The notes beneath the pieces were generated by a model. That model searched no databases and was not told the origin of the DNA. It saw nothing but the letters and a program-made list of their open reading frames with translations. The position numbers and the translations under genes were made by a program. Shown here piece after piece: positions 40,001-52,700 of a DNA stretch of 64,000 nucleotides. This DNA is from Ulva prolifera. Its lineage: Eukaryota > Chlorophyta > Ulvophyceae > Ulvales > Ulvaceae. Each line of letters starts with the position of its first letter. Within the stretch, counting starts at the first letter, position 1. The stretch lies in assembly GCA_023078555.1 (NCBI GenBank), contig CM041198.1, positions 1,018,856 through 1,082,855 of the forward strand, written 5' to 3'.

Positions 40001-42623
40001 TGGTGTGGTGGCCTGGACGTTGCGTGATTGGCGTGGTATCACCGAAGATAGCCATCCTCATGTTCCGATCAACTGGCGGTTTCCCCACTCACGTAGTGGC
40101 GAATCACCCCTGTGGCAGAGGCTCACGGCTGTTGTGCTGCTGCAGGGTCAAAGGCCCTAGAGCGGCGGTACAAATTCAAGAAGCGGCAGCAGCGCGAAGA
40201 CGCGATCGCTGCGGCGCTGCAAGAGGCGGCCACCGCGGCCGACGCCGACCAGGCGCGCATGCAGCAGTCCCAGATGCTGGAGGCCCTCTTCGAGCTGTTC
40301 TTCCGTGTCCTCAAGCGCTGCACCGCGTCTGGCCTGCTGCAGGCGGGCGCTGGCGCGGGCCCGACGGAGGCGACTGTGCGTGAGAAGTTCCCGCTGCTCT
40401 ACGTCGCTCTTGAGGGCCTTGGCAAGTATACGCACCTCGTCGGGCTAGAATACTTCACCGACCTGCTAGACGTGTTCCAGCAGCTGCTCGGCCGCGGCGC
40501 GCTGCCGCTCGGCCTGCGCATGCGCTGCCTGCTTTCCACTGTCGACATCCTCAGCGCGCAGGGCGACGCTCTGAACATCGACCGCCGGCAGATCTACATG
40601 CACCTGTATGGCGCAATCGCCGAGGCTCCGATGGAGCACATAGTGGAGGATGCAGAGGAGGCGGACAAGGGCCTGGCGGACGTTGCACGGGGGGTCCTCA
40701 ATGGCGAGGGGCCGGGGGACGGGGATGGCGAGGACAGTTGCGCGGTGTTAGTCGCAAAGGCGGCGTCTCAGCTGCTCGGCTGGCTGAAGGTTGGCGACTC
40801 AGCGCGGCTGGGGGCATTTGTGAAGCGGCTGTGCTCTTCGGCACTCCATGCCGAGCCGGGTCTTGCGGTGGCGCTCGTCTCGATCGCGTCCAGGTGTGTG
40901 CGCCCTGACGTGCTTCCACCTGATTTCAAACAGGTGTCGGTGCAGCGATCGCGCACGCTTGGTCGCTGTCAAGTGTGCATTGGCGCTGCGCCGGTTGCCA
41001 CCATCGTGACTCATGAGCGCACGACAAGGCTCGAGCGCTGCCGCGGTGGATGTGTCTTCTCTATCACTGCATGGCCGTATGTGTATGCTGTTGGTTGGTA
41101 CTTCATTAGATAAAATCTGGTCAACCCGAAGCACACATCGGTAGATTGTGAATGCGGTTCATGCTGTGCAGGACCATGCGCCGGCACATGAAGCTGCATG
41201 GCATGCTGGAGGGCGAGTGCGTCGGCTCATACGGCAGCGGCGGCTACGACCCCCACATCGCAGACCCCTCCGAAGCCCGTGCGCTGTCCTCCACCCTGTG
41301 GGAGCTCCCAATGCTTCTCAACCATTTCCAGCCCGCGGTGGCGCAGAGTGCGGCTGCAGCTGCTGCCATCGGCAGCGACGCCGCCGCAGCAACCCTTGAG
41401 GGCACGCTCCATGCGTTGGAGCCGCATGCGCTCGCGAGCCGATACGCGTATCGCCATGCGGGGCTGCTGTGCGAGGTCGCAGTGAAAGCTGCCGGCAGGC
41501 AGAATGGCACAGCGGCGGGGAGGAGGGGGGGGGCACCTGGGAACTCTCCAGTCGTCACAGCACTGGCGGCGCACTGCGCTGGCGTTGCTGACGTCCGTCA
41601 GGAGTGTGGCCTCGGTGGTGCTGCAGAGGCTGATTTGGCTGGCTCAGAGCTGGCAGGAATGTTCAGGTGTGGTGCTGTTACTCCTGTGACTGGCTGCGGT
41701 TCATCATACGTCATCAGTCCCCTTGTGTGCACACACTGGACGGGAATGGACATGTATCATAGAGTCAGTCACGGCTGTCCAGTGGTGGTGGCGTGTGCGC
41801 GACTTTCTTTGATGTGAGAAGGGCCCAAGCAGTGAATGTACAGATTTGGAGTGGCCCTGTCCCAGAGATGATGTACGTTCGTTGACTAGCGATGTCCGCT
41901 TGTACAATGCCAACGCTGTTTGCCCGGCACTGCAGTGTCACATCGGGAGTTACGACACCCGTGCGCACGGGCTACAGCTTTTGTCTCTTGTGACGAGTGC
42001 ATCTCAGTCTATGCGTCTGGTATGTGTGCTGGTAGTGGCTGATCTCGTGCAATGTTGTGGTGCCAATGATGAAGACATTATCAGAGGAGCCCAGCTCCGC
42101 GCTGGGCGAAGACTCCTTATGTCATAGTTACACTGAGGTGCCCACACTGTTTACTTGAGCTTTTGTTTCACAGTTCTGGCGAACTCAGACTACAGTCAAG
42201 CGATTTGCAATACCGTAAGTGATGTTGCTTGCTTGATTTGGCCTCTACATGTTAGACTGCTCACTGTCGCTTCCATCGCTCGGGGTCAGCAATTTCGTTT
42301 TGCCAGAGGTCGTAGCCCCTGCATTGTTCAAGTCTGATCCATGGTTAGCTGGGATGAAATTTACTGATGTCTGCAGCCAGACAAGAAAGCAGTGGACGAA
42401 GAGGAGCAAGCTGAGGCAGCTGCGAGTGAAGCTGTATGCCTGCACATCTGGCGAGATACGCCCAGACGAGCAACCCGCAATGCCAACAGTCTCTAGCCAC
42501 CAGGCCACGCAGAGAATCAACCCCTCAAGCACCATAAAATCGAAGCAAATTCGTCCCAAAGGCAGAGCTGAGAAGCGGGGCAAGGGGAAGAAGGTCTCAA
42601 TGAAAGCTGGTCGGCGCAAGTGA
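37040..42623 (+). CDS. NOC3: Nucleolar complex protein 3 (NOC3, CBF/Mak21 family)
   Basis: Exons in phase: 37040-37096, 37177-37358, 37473-37740, 37818-37996, 38360-38543, 38840-39060, 39418-39716, 40146-40893, 41172-about 41666. After a gap, 42377-42433 and 42504-42623 follow. The N-terminus is Lys-rich (MKPDSKKRKSNPAKQKKTQ) and nucleolar in style, followed by acidic stretches. NOC3 hallmarks: RLAVLSLSSVFKDILPGYRI with VQKLRDYERTLVKAFQSY, AVKCLRELLVSVPHFN, ALERRYKFKKRQQRED, then the CBF/Mak21 repeats with ALEGLGKYTHLVGLEYFTDL, LSAQGDALNIDRRQIYMHLY, FVKRLCSSALH and LWELPMLLNHFQP. The C-terminus is predicted to be acidic and then basic, ending SMKAGRRK. NOC3 pairs with NOC2 in pre-60S ribosome assembly in nucleolus and nucleoplasm, and has links to replication licensing in yeast. 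Exon structure from 41667 to 42376 is unresolved. Exon 7 onward is markedly GC-rich. Confidence 0.93.
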
Positions 42624-43666
42624 TGGGTGTGGGGCGTGGGTTACAGTCGGTACACATCACACATAACCAGTCCTCCATACTGTGGGTGAATGCACTGTGT
42701 GTACCTGGCGGAGTGGTTGCGCGGCGCTGCCTTGTTGCACTGTGGTGTGACGCCTGTGCTGTCAGAGGAGGTTTTGAAACTTGACCACGCAGATGCTCGG
42801 GGTTTTTGGGCCATGGCTGTTGGCACATTGCGGCGATGTTCCCATATTGTACATGGGACAGATCAGTGTGTATCAAAGCAATAAGAAGGGTGCATCAACT
42901 GCTCGGGCAGTGTCCAATGAATACATTTTCATCTTGCATCAATCATGCTGGAGAACCGAATTCTTAAGTCGTCGTTGCAATATCCTCTTCTGAGATACTG
43001 CGGAAACGAACGCACCGGCGCGTGAAAACGGTCTGTACGATTTGTCAGAAGGGATACTGTATGGCACCTTTCAGAAGATTTCGGTGGTGATTTGTCGTCC
43101 AGTTCATGAAAGCGTCCTGCTGTCAGGCAACACGAAATTCTCGCGGACCTCGTGTTGCAAACAGTACCGCGCGCGGTGCAACGTCACGAGCGACACCACC
43201 CAAGGCTCGCGCCAGGTCGCGAGCTTTGCAGAACGGGGCGTTTCCAAAAGAAAGCAGCATGCATCAGGAATGCTAAACTCATTTCCAGTGTCAGTGCCGT
43301 CCGCTTTGAGGCTCTTTCCGTTGCGCGCGATGATTTGCACAACCTTTTCACGCTTGACACGTCACGCCGGAACTCGCGAAATGTCAGCTGGTCGCGCGAC
43401 GAAGTTCTATCACCTGGTACACACCAGAAAGCCAAGAGCGCAATCAACCAACGCTGTTCTCATAAACCCAGTGGGCAAATTATTCCTTCACATGATTGAT
43501 CGGTCGTGCCAGCATCCTCATACATTACAGGTTTATCCTTTGCGTGACGAGCCGACCGCATTTACATTCCTGACGAGCAAAGTCTTTCAGACGTGCGTCA
43601 GGTTCTCCACAGCCCTGCGTATGTTGCCAATCGGGGCTTTTTGCGTTCAACTACGAAGACCACCTC
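42624..43666. other. Intergenic region NOC3 / zinc-finger gene
   Basis: About 1.04 kb. It contains a 218-codon plus-strand open frame (43042-43698) that overlaps the zinc-finger start in another frame and has no motif or splice logic; I treat it as chance. It presumably holds the NOC3 3' UTR and the next promoter. Confidence 0.45.
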
Positions 43667-44411
43667 ATGCCGCGAAGCGCTCCGCGTTCCTTTTGTAGCT
43701 CATGCTTGACCCGTCCAGCGGAAATGAGCTGTGCACTTTGTGTGCATGATTCTCCCAAATGTGAAGATGGGTTTTGCAATAACGCGCACTGCTTTCGCAA
43801 GCATTGGGACAAAGAACATGCCGGGGACGTATATCGGTACGCTCCGCCTCGGCTGCATCTTGTGTGCACGATGGCACAACATTGTTCATCTTTGATACGC
43901 TGCGGCTATGCGCTTCGCTGAATGTCGTTCCCCGCTGCTGCGTTGAAGTCGGTGTTGATGTCTTCCCGGCGATGCAGCATGTCCCAGACGAGCGTAAACA
44001 TGTTGATGAAGTTTGCTTTAATTGTTTGTTTGCAGACCTTTTCCTGAGCATCGTGATTCATGTCAGTCGACAGCTGCACGTCACCCGATGTCTGTCCATC
44101 CCCTCCTGTTGGGCTGCAATCATGGACGCTCACCGCCGTGCAGGTCATCAGATTCATCAGAAGACTCGTATGCTGGATCGACTGGACGCGCAGTCTCAGC
44201 TCCCATCTCAACACCGACTACGCCTCATGTGGTACCCGTGCTGTGGCAAGATCGCAGTCGCAGCCCGCTCGCAATCAGACGACCAGAGTGGGACAATTCC
44301 AGTGTTGTAGCGGTGAACGTGAAGCAGGGGTATATGAGCCTCGGGGGACAAAAGCCTGTACTGCCCTCGCTCGAAATTCGCGCTAAGTTCTCCCAGCACC
44401 TGGTATGTTGA
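43667..44411 (+). CDS. Small MYND-like zinc-finger protein, 181 residues
   Basis: Two exons close in phase: 43667-43836 and 44036-44411 (TGA). Exon 1 encodes FCSSCLTRPAEMSCALC, a short loop, then GFCNNAHCFRKHWDKEH. This is a Cys-x2-Cys, Cys-x2-Cys, Cys-x4-Cys, His/His pattern of the MYND or methionine-aminopeptidase-1 N-terminal type, expected to bind two zinc ions. Exon 2 is Ser/Pro/Arg-rich and disordered, with a short hydrophobic C-terminus (LEIRAKFSQHLVC). There is no aminopeptidase, SET or other catalytic domain downstream, so this looks like a stand-alone zinc-finger adaptor. MYND domains bind proline-rich peptides; that this one does so is inference. Start chosen as the first ATG before the first cysteine. 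Confidence 0.65.
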
Positions 44412-46780
44412 GGACAAAATTGCTATTTTGCCTTTATCTCATGGGAGTGGCAAAGCTGTCTGTCCGTTTGTCTGCAATTGTACATGTACTGTGAAGGAAC
44501 TATTCAGGCAGGTTTGATTGCCGGTTCATCTGTGTCATTGATGATCTCTTGTAACCATTGATTCCGTTCTCAACATGTGTTGTGTTGGAATGCGATTGCT
44601 CGATAGTACTCGGTTCTTGCTCAGTCGTTGTATAAGCCTTCCTTTTACACCGACTCTGCGAATACATGTTTTGTTTCAACGTCACCTGTCGGATCTTGTA
44701 CTTCGTACGTTGCCAGTAAAACTTGACTAGCACTTGCTCCAGACACAAATGACGAATCCAGATGTTACACCGAGTCGGTTGCAGTGGCTACGTTTTGCAT
44801 TCGTCACGCAGTAGTGTCTGTGCGGCAGGGCTTAAATGTTCTGCTTTGTTCATCCCTCTCAGATTTAGACCAAAGATGATAAGATTTAAGGCGTTCCCGA
44901 TTGCACGTGTGTGCGCAACTCCCACATGCGCGTTCGTGACAACATGGACCAAGAGCAGGTTGCTCTGGCTACCTGGTAATGCGCTTGGTGGGCAAGAGGA
45001 TGCTGGCAAGTGTCACACGCTACAACTCCGATTCAGGACGCATTTACGACGTTGTTTGCTACAACAGTTTCAAACTGATGAGTCGTGCCTGTGCCCATGC
45101 CGCGCTGCCACAAATGCGTCTTCGCGATGTGACCTTGCTGCCGGCAGAGCAGAAATGGCAGTTCAGTCACTTGAAGCAAGCGCAGCTGCAGATGCTCAAA
45201 CCAGTTGTTTGAATCGCGGACGCGTTGCAAGTGATGGTCGTGGCGCAGTCACTCCTATCTCTGAGATACCTCTGAGACCGATGCATCGCGATGCCACACA
45301 CATAGCATTATCCCAAGCCCTGTGAGCCATTGCGGCGCGCACGCACGCCAGTGCACATTTGTGTTGGCCGACGTTTGCCTGGCATCACTTACGGGCTGGC
45401 AGCACGCAGCTGCTGCGTTGGCGCAATCGGCCACACTGCATGCATCCTGTAAAAACAACAAACAAAACTAATTTCGTCTGAAATCCTGCACTGCGGCGTG
45501 ACCCAGCATTGTTTTGATGTGTGCGCAAGAAATCATAAATGAAGCGTGAATGCGAACGCATTTTGATGGCGTGCTGGTACTGGCAAATGCGACATCACGC
45601 CTTCGCCCTGAGGCACGATTGCATCCAGAGGCGGCCGAAGCGAATCTGTAGCATGGAACGGCCGGTTTTCGAAGATGTCACGGAGGATGGGCAGTGCAGT
45701 GCGACGAGTCGCTTGATACCTTCGATGTAACGGGGTGTAAGAGAGCGTTATATTATCTGGCTTGGTCAGTTCATGTCACTGCAGGTCAGGTTATTAGCTA
45801 GAAAGGACCAATTGCATGGCTAATCTGGGCAAGTAGACGCATTGTTCTGTGACCGCCACGTACCTAGCGTCGTCTTTCTCGTCTCGTTCGCGCCGGTTTT
45901 TTGCTATTATTATCAATACAAAAACAATCTGGCCCCATCTGCCAGGCTGCTGATCTAGCGTCTCCTGGCAATGAAAATATGGTGCAAGGCTAATTTGTCG
46001 GTGTGTTCTGCTCCCGTCGGGCACTCTGCAGAGTCTTGATACGCTCTAGATGCTCATACCGCGCTAGACTTCCGCCCGTAGGAACGTAGTATTTCTTTAG
46101 GCTATTGTGGCTCATCAATGTATGGGACGTACGCCAGATCAGGGCGATGTTTCCCAGTATGAGCTGGTTCCGATGCTGCGGCCTACTTGGCACTGAAATT
46201 CGGCACCAGATGTTTCCTCAGCTCATTATTGACACGATCGAAACTATTGCAAGTGGTTTACTGGTGAATGTCATGGTCCATATCCAGCTGCTCAGCAGGT
46301 GCATCGTCAGTATCCTCGTGTATCTTGCCATTCTGCGTCGTTCCAAGTCGCACTCACTTCACAATATCGTGGCTTATATATACCAAGTCCTGATTCTATA
46401 TGGCGTTGTAGTGAAATCGGTTGCTAGAGTCCGGCAGGTGACCGGCGGAAAGAGGACGGGGTGCAGATTGACGAGTATGCACTGCAATACCACACGTACA
46501 TTACAAAGTGAACAGTCATGGATGGCTGTGCTTTGAATCTGGTAGACCGTATACTGTCGTGGCGATTGGCCCCGTCAAGCGTTCGTGATGCCACGACAGC
46601 GCTAGCACACGCGACATTTCTTGTCCACTCCTGGGCCGGCAACGCACAAGCAAAGCAATCTCAAATTATGCGTTTTGCTTGCAGGAATCTATCGCCCTAT
46701 ACGATCCACATGCTTGCTCAGTGGCAGTGTAGCGAACGTCACTGTGAGCCCGTCTCCGAAGCCAAGGGCCGGGCTGCAGC
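44412..46780. other. Intergenic region, no supported gene
   Basis: About 2.4 kb, comparatively AT-rich in places. Open frames such as 44762-45325 (+) and 46105-46536 (+) have erratic composition and no motif or matching splice partners. It should hold the 3' UTR of the zinc-finger gene and the promoter of the Gln-rich gene. No repeats or RNA genes recognised. Confidence 0.5.
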
Positions 46781-49700
46781 ATGGTTGACGCCAGCAGCTA
46801 TCCCAACGGCGCCTGTCTTGGGGCTGCGCTCGACACCGATCACTCTTTTGGCAACGAGCACCCCCATCTTCCGGCCACGTCAAATGAGGGTTCATTAGGG
46901 GGCCTGTCCGTGGGCATACCACCAGATACCACTGAATTCATTGGAGAGCTGTTTGACCCGAACACAGAAATCGTCATACCAACCGATGATCAGGTAGTGT
47001 CGTCGACTGCTCCTGAGCCTCCAGGCACAGGCAACTTCACCTCGTTGAGAGAAGCACAGCAACATCAAGCACAGCCCTCACATGAAGGCAGTATGCCCAC
47101 TGCTGTTCCGGCTGAGACATCGGAGAAGGCGTTGCAGGATCATCCACAGCCCAGCAGTGGTGAAGACCTTTCAAAACATCGTGACAACGGTCGCAGCTGC
47201 TTGCAGACCCCGTGTGTTGGCCCAGCATCTCTGGTTGAACCTAAGAGTAGCTCGGCAGGCACAGGCCAGGCAAAGCAGACAGAAGCCAGCCACGAAGGCA
47301 ACACACACCTGACGATCGACGCGGCCATGCCGTCCGACGCAAGTCCATCCAACTGTTATCAAGCGAGTATGCCTGCCAGCAATACAGGCGCTGGCAACGC
47401 CAACCTGTCTCCGCAGCTCTTAGGTGAAGATCTGCATGGCATGTGGAGTGCAGATCATCCAGGGGCTCCGTATGGAGGGGATGAAGGAGAGCTGATCCCA
47501 AATCCTCTCGGGCGGTTTGATGATGTGAATGGATGGGACACCGAGAACATCCAACTGGATACATACTCCTCCACTGACACTTCTTGTGGTCTAGAGGGGG
47601 GGGGGAATCGTGGTGATGGTGAAGCAGATGCAGATGCAGAGGGGGCTGAACAGGACCACGACTCGGGTGAAGCACCCGCGGAGGAAAGCCAGAAACAGAA
47701 GCCGACCAAAAGCAAGCCGATTGTCCAGGTGTGGCATTGATCTGCCTGTTTTCCTCCAAACTTGATAGTGCTCATGCAACTTATGACAGCCGGTGCGTAT
47801 TGGCCGCTGCCTGAGGCAGATGCATCACCCAGCTTCTGCAGGTGCGTTAATGCAGCTGCTTACTTTCCCAGTGTGTTTGGCATCGGCGCACTTGTGGCAG
47901 TATCTGGATTGAAGCTGGACATAGTAGATCAAAGTGCGGAACAACTGGCTGTGAAGGCTGCGCTGTGTGCAGTGCACTCGGGAGCTGTACTTTGCGTTCA
48001 AAGCACACCTGGAAGAGCAGGCTCGGCTGCGGCAGCAGCGCATTGATGCACAGCGGTCAAATGGAGCGGCCAATGGGGCCGCTGTGGAGAAGTCTAAGCT
48101 GAAAGTTCCGGTGGTGGGCAAGGTCCTGCAGCATGCTGCATCCACACTGTGGGAGCACGTGAAGGGCAACGATGCCCGGCTGTCAGCCTTGCTGGAGGCG
48201 TTTCGCACGTTCCAGACGGTGCGCTGTCATGCTCCCCTGACATGCTGTGCTACCAATTTGATGCTTGCTTTTAGCTACTGCATGCCTCAGTTGGGCCAAT
48301 GGCACAGAATGTTCATGCACAAGCTGAGTGCCTAGCGCAGTGTGAACGCTGTGGTTACAGACCCGCAAGACCAAGAATAACACATCAGTGGAGCGGGTGG
48401 GTGCTCGGCTGCCCGAAGAGGTGGTGCCGCTGCTTGCCGAAGCTCTGCAGATCGGCAAGCCTGTGACAGAGTCATGGGGCTTGAAGCGGTTCATGGTCGA
48501 CTTCCTGCTGGTCTGTGCAATGGGCAACGTGCCTGCTTCTCCCATGCTCGTCGATATGGACATGCTCGATGAGCTGGAGAAGAAGCGTGCAGAGCATGTA
48601 GCACAGCGCACCAACCAGAGCCGGCAGCGGCGGCAGCAGTGGCGCAAGGAGCAGCAGCAGAGGAAGGAAATGGAGGGCGCTGAGCGGGTGCCGAGCGGCA
48701 GCGCTGCTGCCGCGGTGGAGCCTGCGGGGGGGCCGACTGTGATGGGTGAGGGATACATCCCACAGCAGAGTGAATCAGGCCTTGTGCAAGCGACAGACGG
48801 GGGAGAGGCTGCGGCGGGGGGGAGCAGGCCGCTCCATGGGGCAATGAACTTGCAGCATCTCAGTGATCGCGAGACGCATGCATGGCCTGCGATGATCCCA
48901 CATGCACAGGCACAGCCGTACGGAGGCGAGCAGGACGCGCAGCAAGTGGTTGAGCATGCGCCGCCGACCATGGCCCATGACATGATGCATGCCAGTTCTG
49001 CGGTGGGCGTGCTGCAGCCAGTAGCGGTTGCGCCGCAGATGCATGACGCGTCTCACTACTGGGATATGAATGCGGCCGTGATGCTCCAGATGCCGATTGG
49101 TGACGGATCAGGCCAGCATCCGGTGATACACAGTCAATCGCACCTGCAGCCTGCGTACGGTTCTACGCAAGCGTACAGTGGCCAAGCAGAGCAGAGTGCG
49201 CAGCACCAGCTGCAGGGTGCTGGCATGCATCCAGCTCAGGCAACACAGCCGCCCCAGCAGCACATGCAGCACGCAGCTCAGCAGGCGCAACCCCATATGC
49301 AAGTGCAGCAGCAGCAGGTGCAGCCACACATGCAGCAGCAGCAGCAGGTGCAGCCACACATGCAGCAGCAGCAGCAGGTGCAGCCACACATGCAGCAGCA
49401 GCAGCAGCAGGTGCAGCCACACATGCAGCAGCAGGCGCAGCAGGCTCAGCCACACGTGCAGCAGCAGCAGGCGCAGCAGGCGCAGCCACACATGCAGCAG
49501 CCGATGCACCAGGTGCAGCACATCCCACCGCCGCAGCACATGCAGGCACAGGTTTACGCCGCTGTTGGGGCACACATGGCTGACATGTATGCTCCAGAGG
49601 CTCAGCAGCTGCAGGGCACTGCACAGATGCCAACTCAGGCCATGTCTCCACCGCAGCAGCAGCCTTATACCAGTGGCCACTACATCCATCACGGCACCAC

Positions 49701-52700
49701 TCAACCCATGCATCAGCAGCCACATCAGCCGCAGCATGGCGTGCAGCAGATGGCGCAGGTCCCCCAGATAGCACAAGGGCTGCACATCGCAATGCACCCC
49801 GCGGAGCCCTCGCAGCAGGGGGCAATACCTGCCACGACTCCCCCAGGAACCCCAAGTGCGCTGCCCGCAGCATTCAAGCAACCCTACCCGACCTCCGGTC
49901 ACACGTCTGGCCAAGCATCCCCGATGCACAGCAACCACTCGCAACAGCACACACAGCAAGCGTGCCCTGAGGGCATGTATCCTGAAGCCGCTGAAGTGCA
50001 TGTAGCAGAACAACCACACAGCCACGCGGCGTCACCGCATGCGCCTGTCGATGCAGCTGTGGCGCACCTGGCTGGCGGTCCGCACGTGCATGGTGCGCCG
50101 CAGGTGGCAGCAGCCGAGCAGCCTGCGCCACTTGACAGCAGCGCCGGCATGGGCAATGCCGCACATGAGGCTCCAGAGCAGGCTGTGCAACCATCGGTGC
50201 GCTTGTAACTGTGTCTAGCCCCAGAGCTTCGGACCATGGTGCATGTCGCATGTAATGCATGACGTGAACTGTCTTGATCATTCAGGCGTCCTCGCAGAGG
50301 TGTTTGTGCCACTGGTAGCTTACTATGTTGCTGTCCAGACACGTCTGCTGGTGTTGGCCAATGGTCAGACCAATGGTCGCGAGCCGTGTGATCTGCGAGC
50401 TGCTGCACAGCCTTCACACGACTCGAGCACCCTTCATCTGCTTATGGCATGTGGAGCCGGTGGCCATTGTGACAATCTGCCGGTCTGGTGCAGGAGATGT
50501 GGGCGTCTCAAGCTGCACCGCAGGATGTGCACCTGCACGCTCCTCCTCTTGAGCCGGTGCTGCAGAGCAGCGTGCCTGCGCCGGAAAGTGCCATGCAGGG
50601 TGCCCATGATCCGTGCATGGACGATGCAGCCATGGCACATCAGCACCAACAGCATGTCGATCAGGGACTGCAGCCGCAGCCTCAGCTCGTAGAGCACCCC
50701 CCGGGCACGACCGCCGCTGCTGAGGAGGCCCATGAGGGCTCGCATCCCAATGGCGGACCTTGGGACGCTGCGATGGCGGAGCACAGTCACCACCGACATG
50801 AACCGTCCAGTCCACCGGAGGACGTGAAGCCTTTGCTGTTGCAGGCGTCCATCAGTGACGACCAGGCTGGCGCCACCGTGGCTCCTAGTGTGTCGGCTCC
50901 ACAGCCGGCAGCGCCTGCAGCGCCCATGGCGGGGGCAGCAGATGCTGGAGACTGGAGCGCCTGGCACAGCACAGATGCCACGCCTTCGCAAGGTCTGTAT
51001 GCTGCGGCGGAGCAAGGTTATGATGTTGCGCAAGCAGATGTCCCACAGCAGGACGGCGGCCAGGGCGCGACTCCAGCGGCAGGGCACCAGATGAGCCCGC
51101 CGGCGATGCCGGCAGACAACACCTACCTTGCCGAGGGTGACGCAGCGGCGCAGGTTGACATGTTTGTCGACACTCACCAGCAGCCGCCGGCGCCTAGCGA
51201 CCAGCCGTTGCCATCCGCTGCTCAGTCGCAGCCGCCTCGACCCCTGCAACCCACGTCAGCTGGCATGCATGTGGCCGGAGTACCGGACCAGGCGTCCTGC
51301 TCCGCCATGGCGGCAGCAGCACCAGAAGCGTTGACGATGCCAGCGGGGGCGTTGCCTGGCGGTCCGGGAACCCGGCCGGGGAAGCGCAGCCGCCCTGCGG
51401 GTACCGTGGCCGGCCAGCCGCCGCCGAGTCGGATCACGCGCAGCATAGCGCACGGCACACACAGGCCTCCGCCGGCTGCTGGCGTGATGCCACGGCGAAA
51501 TGGCCCCCACATCTCTGACGGCACGGCCGCAACGATTCTTGTTGCGCTGCAAAGCGGCGCCAACCCTCCGCAGCGCACGGCGCCGCGACGGCAGTCCCGC
51601 ACCACCGCCGACGACGTGCCAACTTTCACGACCTCTGAGGCTGCGGTGGAGGCGCGCGCAAACATTGAGGGCGAGCGCGATGCGCTCTTCCTGGCGCTGC
51701 GCAGGAACGTCCCGAACGCCGCGAGCAAGCTGCAGCTGTCGCCACTGTCGGTGACGCAGCACGTGCTCAAGGTCGTGTGTACGCTCCAGGTACATGATAC
51801 GTACCTCTCGAAGGAGGGCGTGGATGAGACGGTCACGCAGCTCAACATCCCGGTGCCGGCGACGCGGGGCCCTGCCGTAGAGCTGCCGACTTTCCGCCTT
51901 GCGTGCGGCAACCGCGAGGGCATGATGCTTGTCACGATGCTCATCTGTTATGTCAACGTCGGTGCGTATCGAGGTCTCACACCTCAGCGCGGTTCTTCTG
52001 CGCTTCTGTCCCCCCAGCCATTGCAGTGTAGCTTTTGTTGATACATGAGTGCGGCAGATGAGGTTTGCGCAGCGTGCACCCCTGACGATGCATTGACTGC
52101 TTTGTCCTGATGTGACTGTGGTGCCTGTGCTGCAGCGAACATCAAGAAGTCCCAGGCCGACCCGCCGCAGGAGATACGCACGCGTGTGAAGAAGGACATC
52201 ATGATTGTTCTGGCCATCATCATGCGCCACCTGCCGCGCCTCAGCTCGCAGGCGCTGCCGACGCTGTCCACCGAGGACGCGACCGCCGTCGCGCAGCTCA
52301 ACTACGCGAATGAGCTGCGCAGCTACGTCACCTTCTGCCGCCTTCTGCAAGCGTGGCGTACAGACCCAAAGATCCGGCCCCAGCTGGACCGGCTTACGAA
52401 CCCGCGCAACCTGCCACCGCGGCCTCCGCCGTTGCCGAACAGTGGGGAGGCGATTGAGGTGGCACGCGCGGCGTCGCTGCCAAGCGGTGGCCTGCAGTCG
52501 GCCCCTTCAGCGAATGGCGCGACGCAGAGCGCTCCGTCCAACGGGGTCATGTGTGGGGGGGCGCGGCCTGCTGTGAAGGGGGCCTCGCCAATGCTCAGCC
52601 CGTCTAGCAGCGGGAATGGCGGCGACGGGAACTGTGCGGGCACGCAGGTCTCCGCAGACGCTCCACTCATGACTGCCACATCGGCGGCCGACAACGGCTC

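Noticed and set aside
43042..43698. 218-codon plus-strand ORF
   Set aside because: No motif, irregular composition, overlaps the zinc-finger start in another frame and has no splice partner; chance ORF in an intergenic region.
43667..44411. Methionine aminopeptidase 1
   Set aside because: Only the zinc finger resembles it; no catalytic pita-bread domain motifs appear in the next 2 kb on this strand.
49108..50025. 305-codon Leu/His-rich minus-strand ORF
   Set aside because: Antisense of the Gln-rich exon; same repeat artefact.
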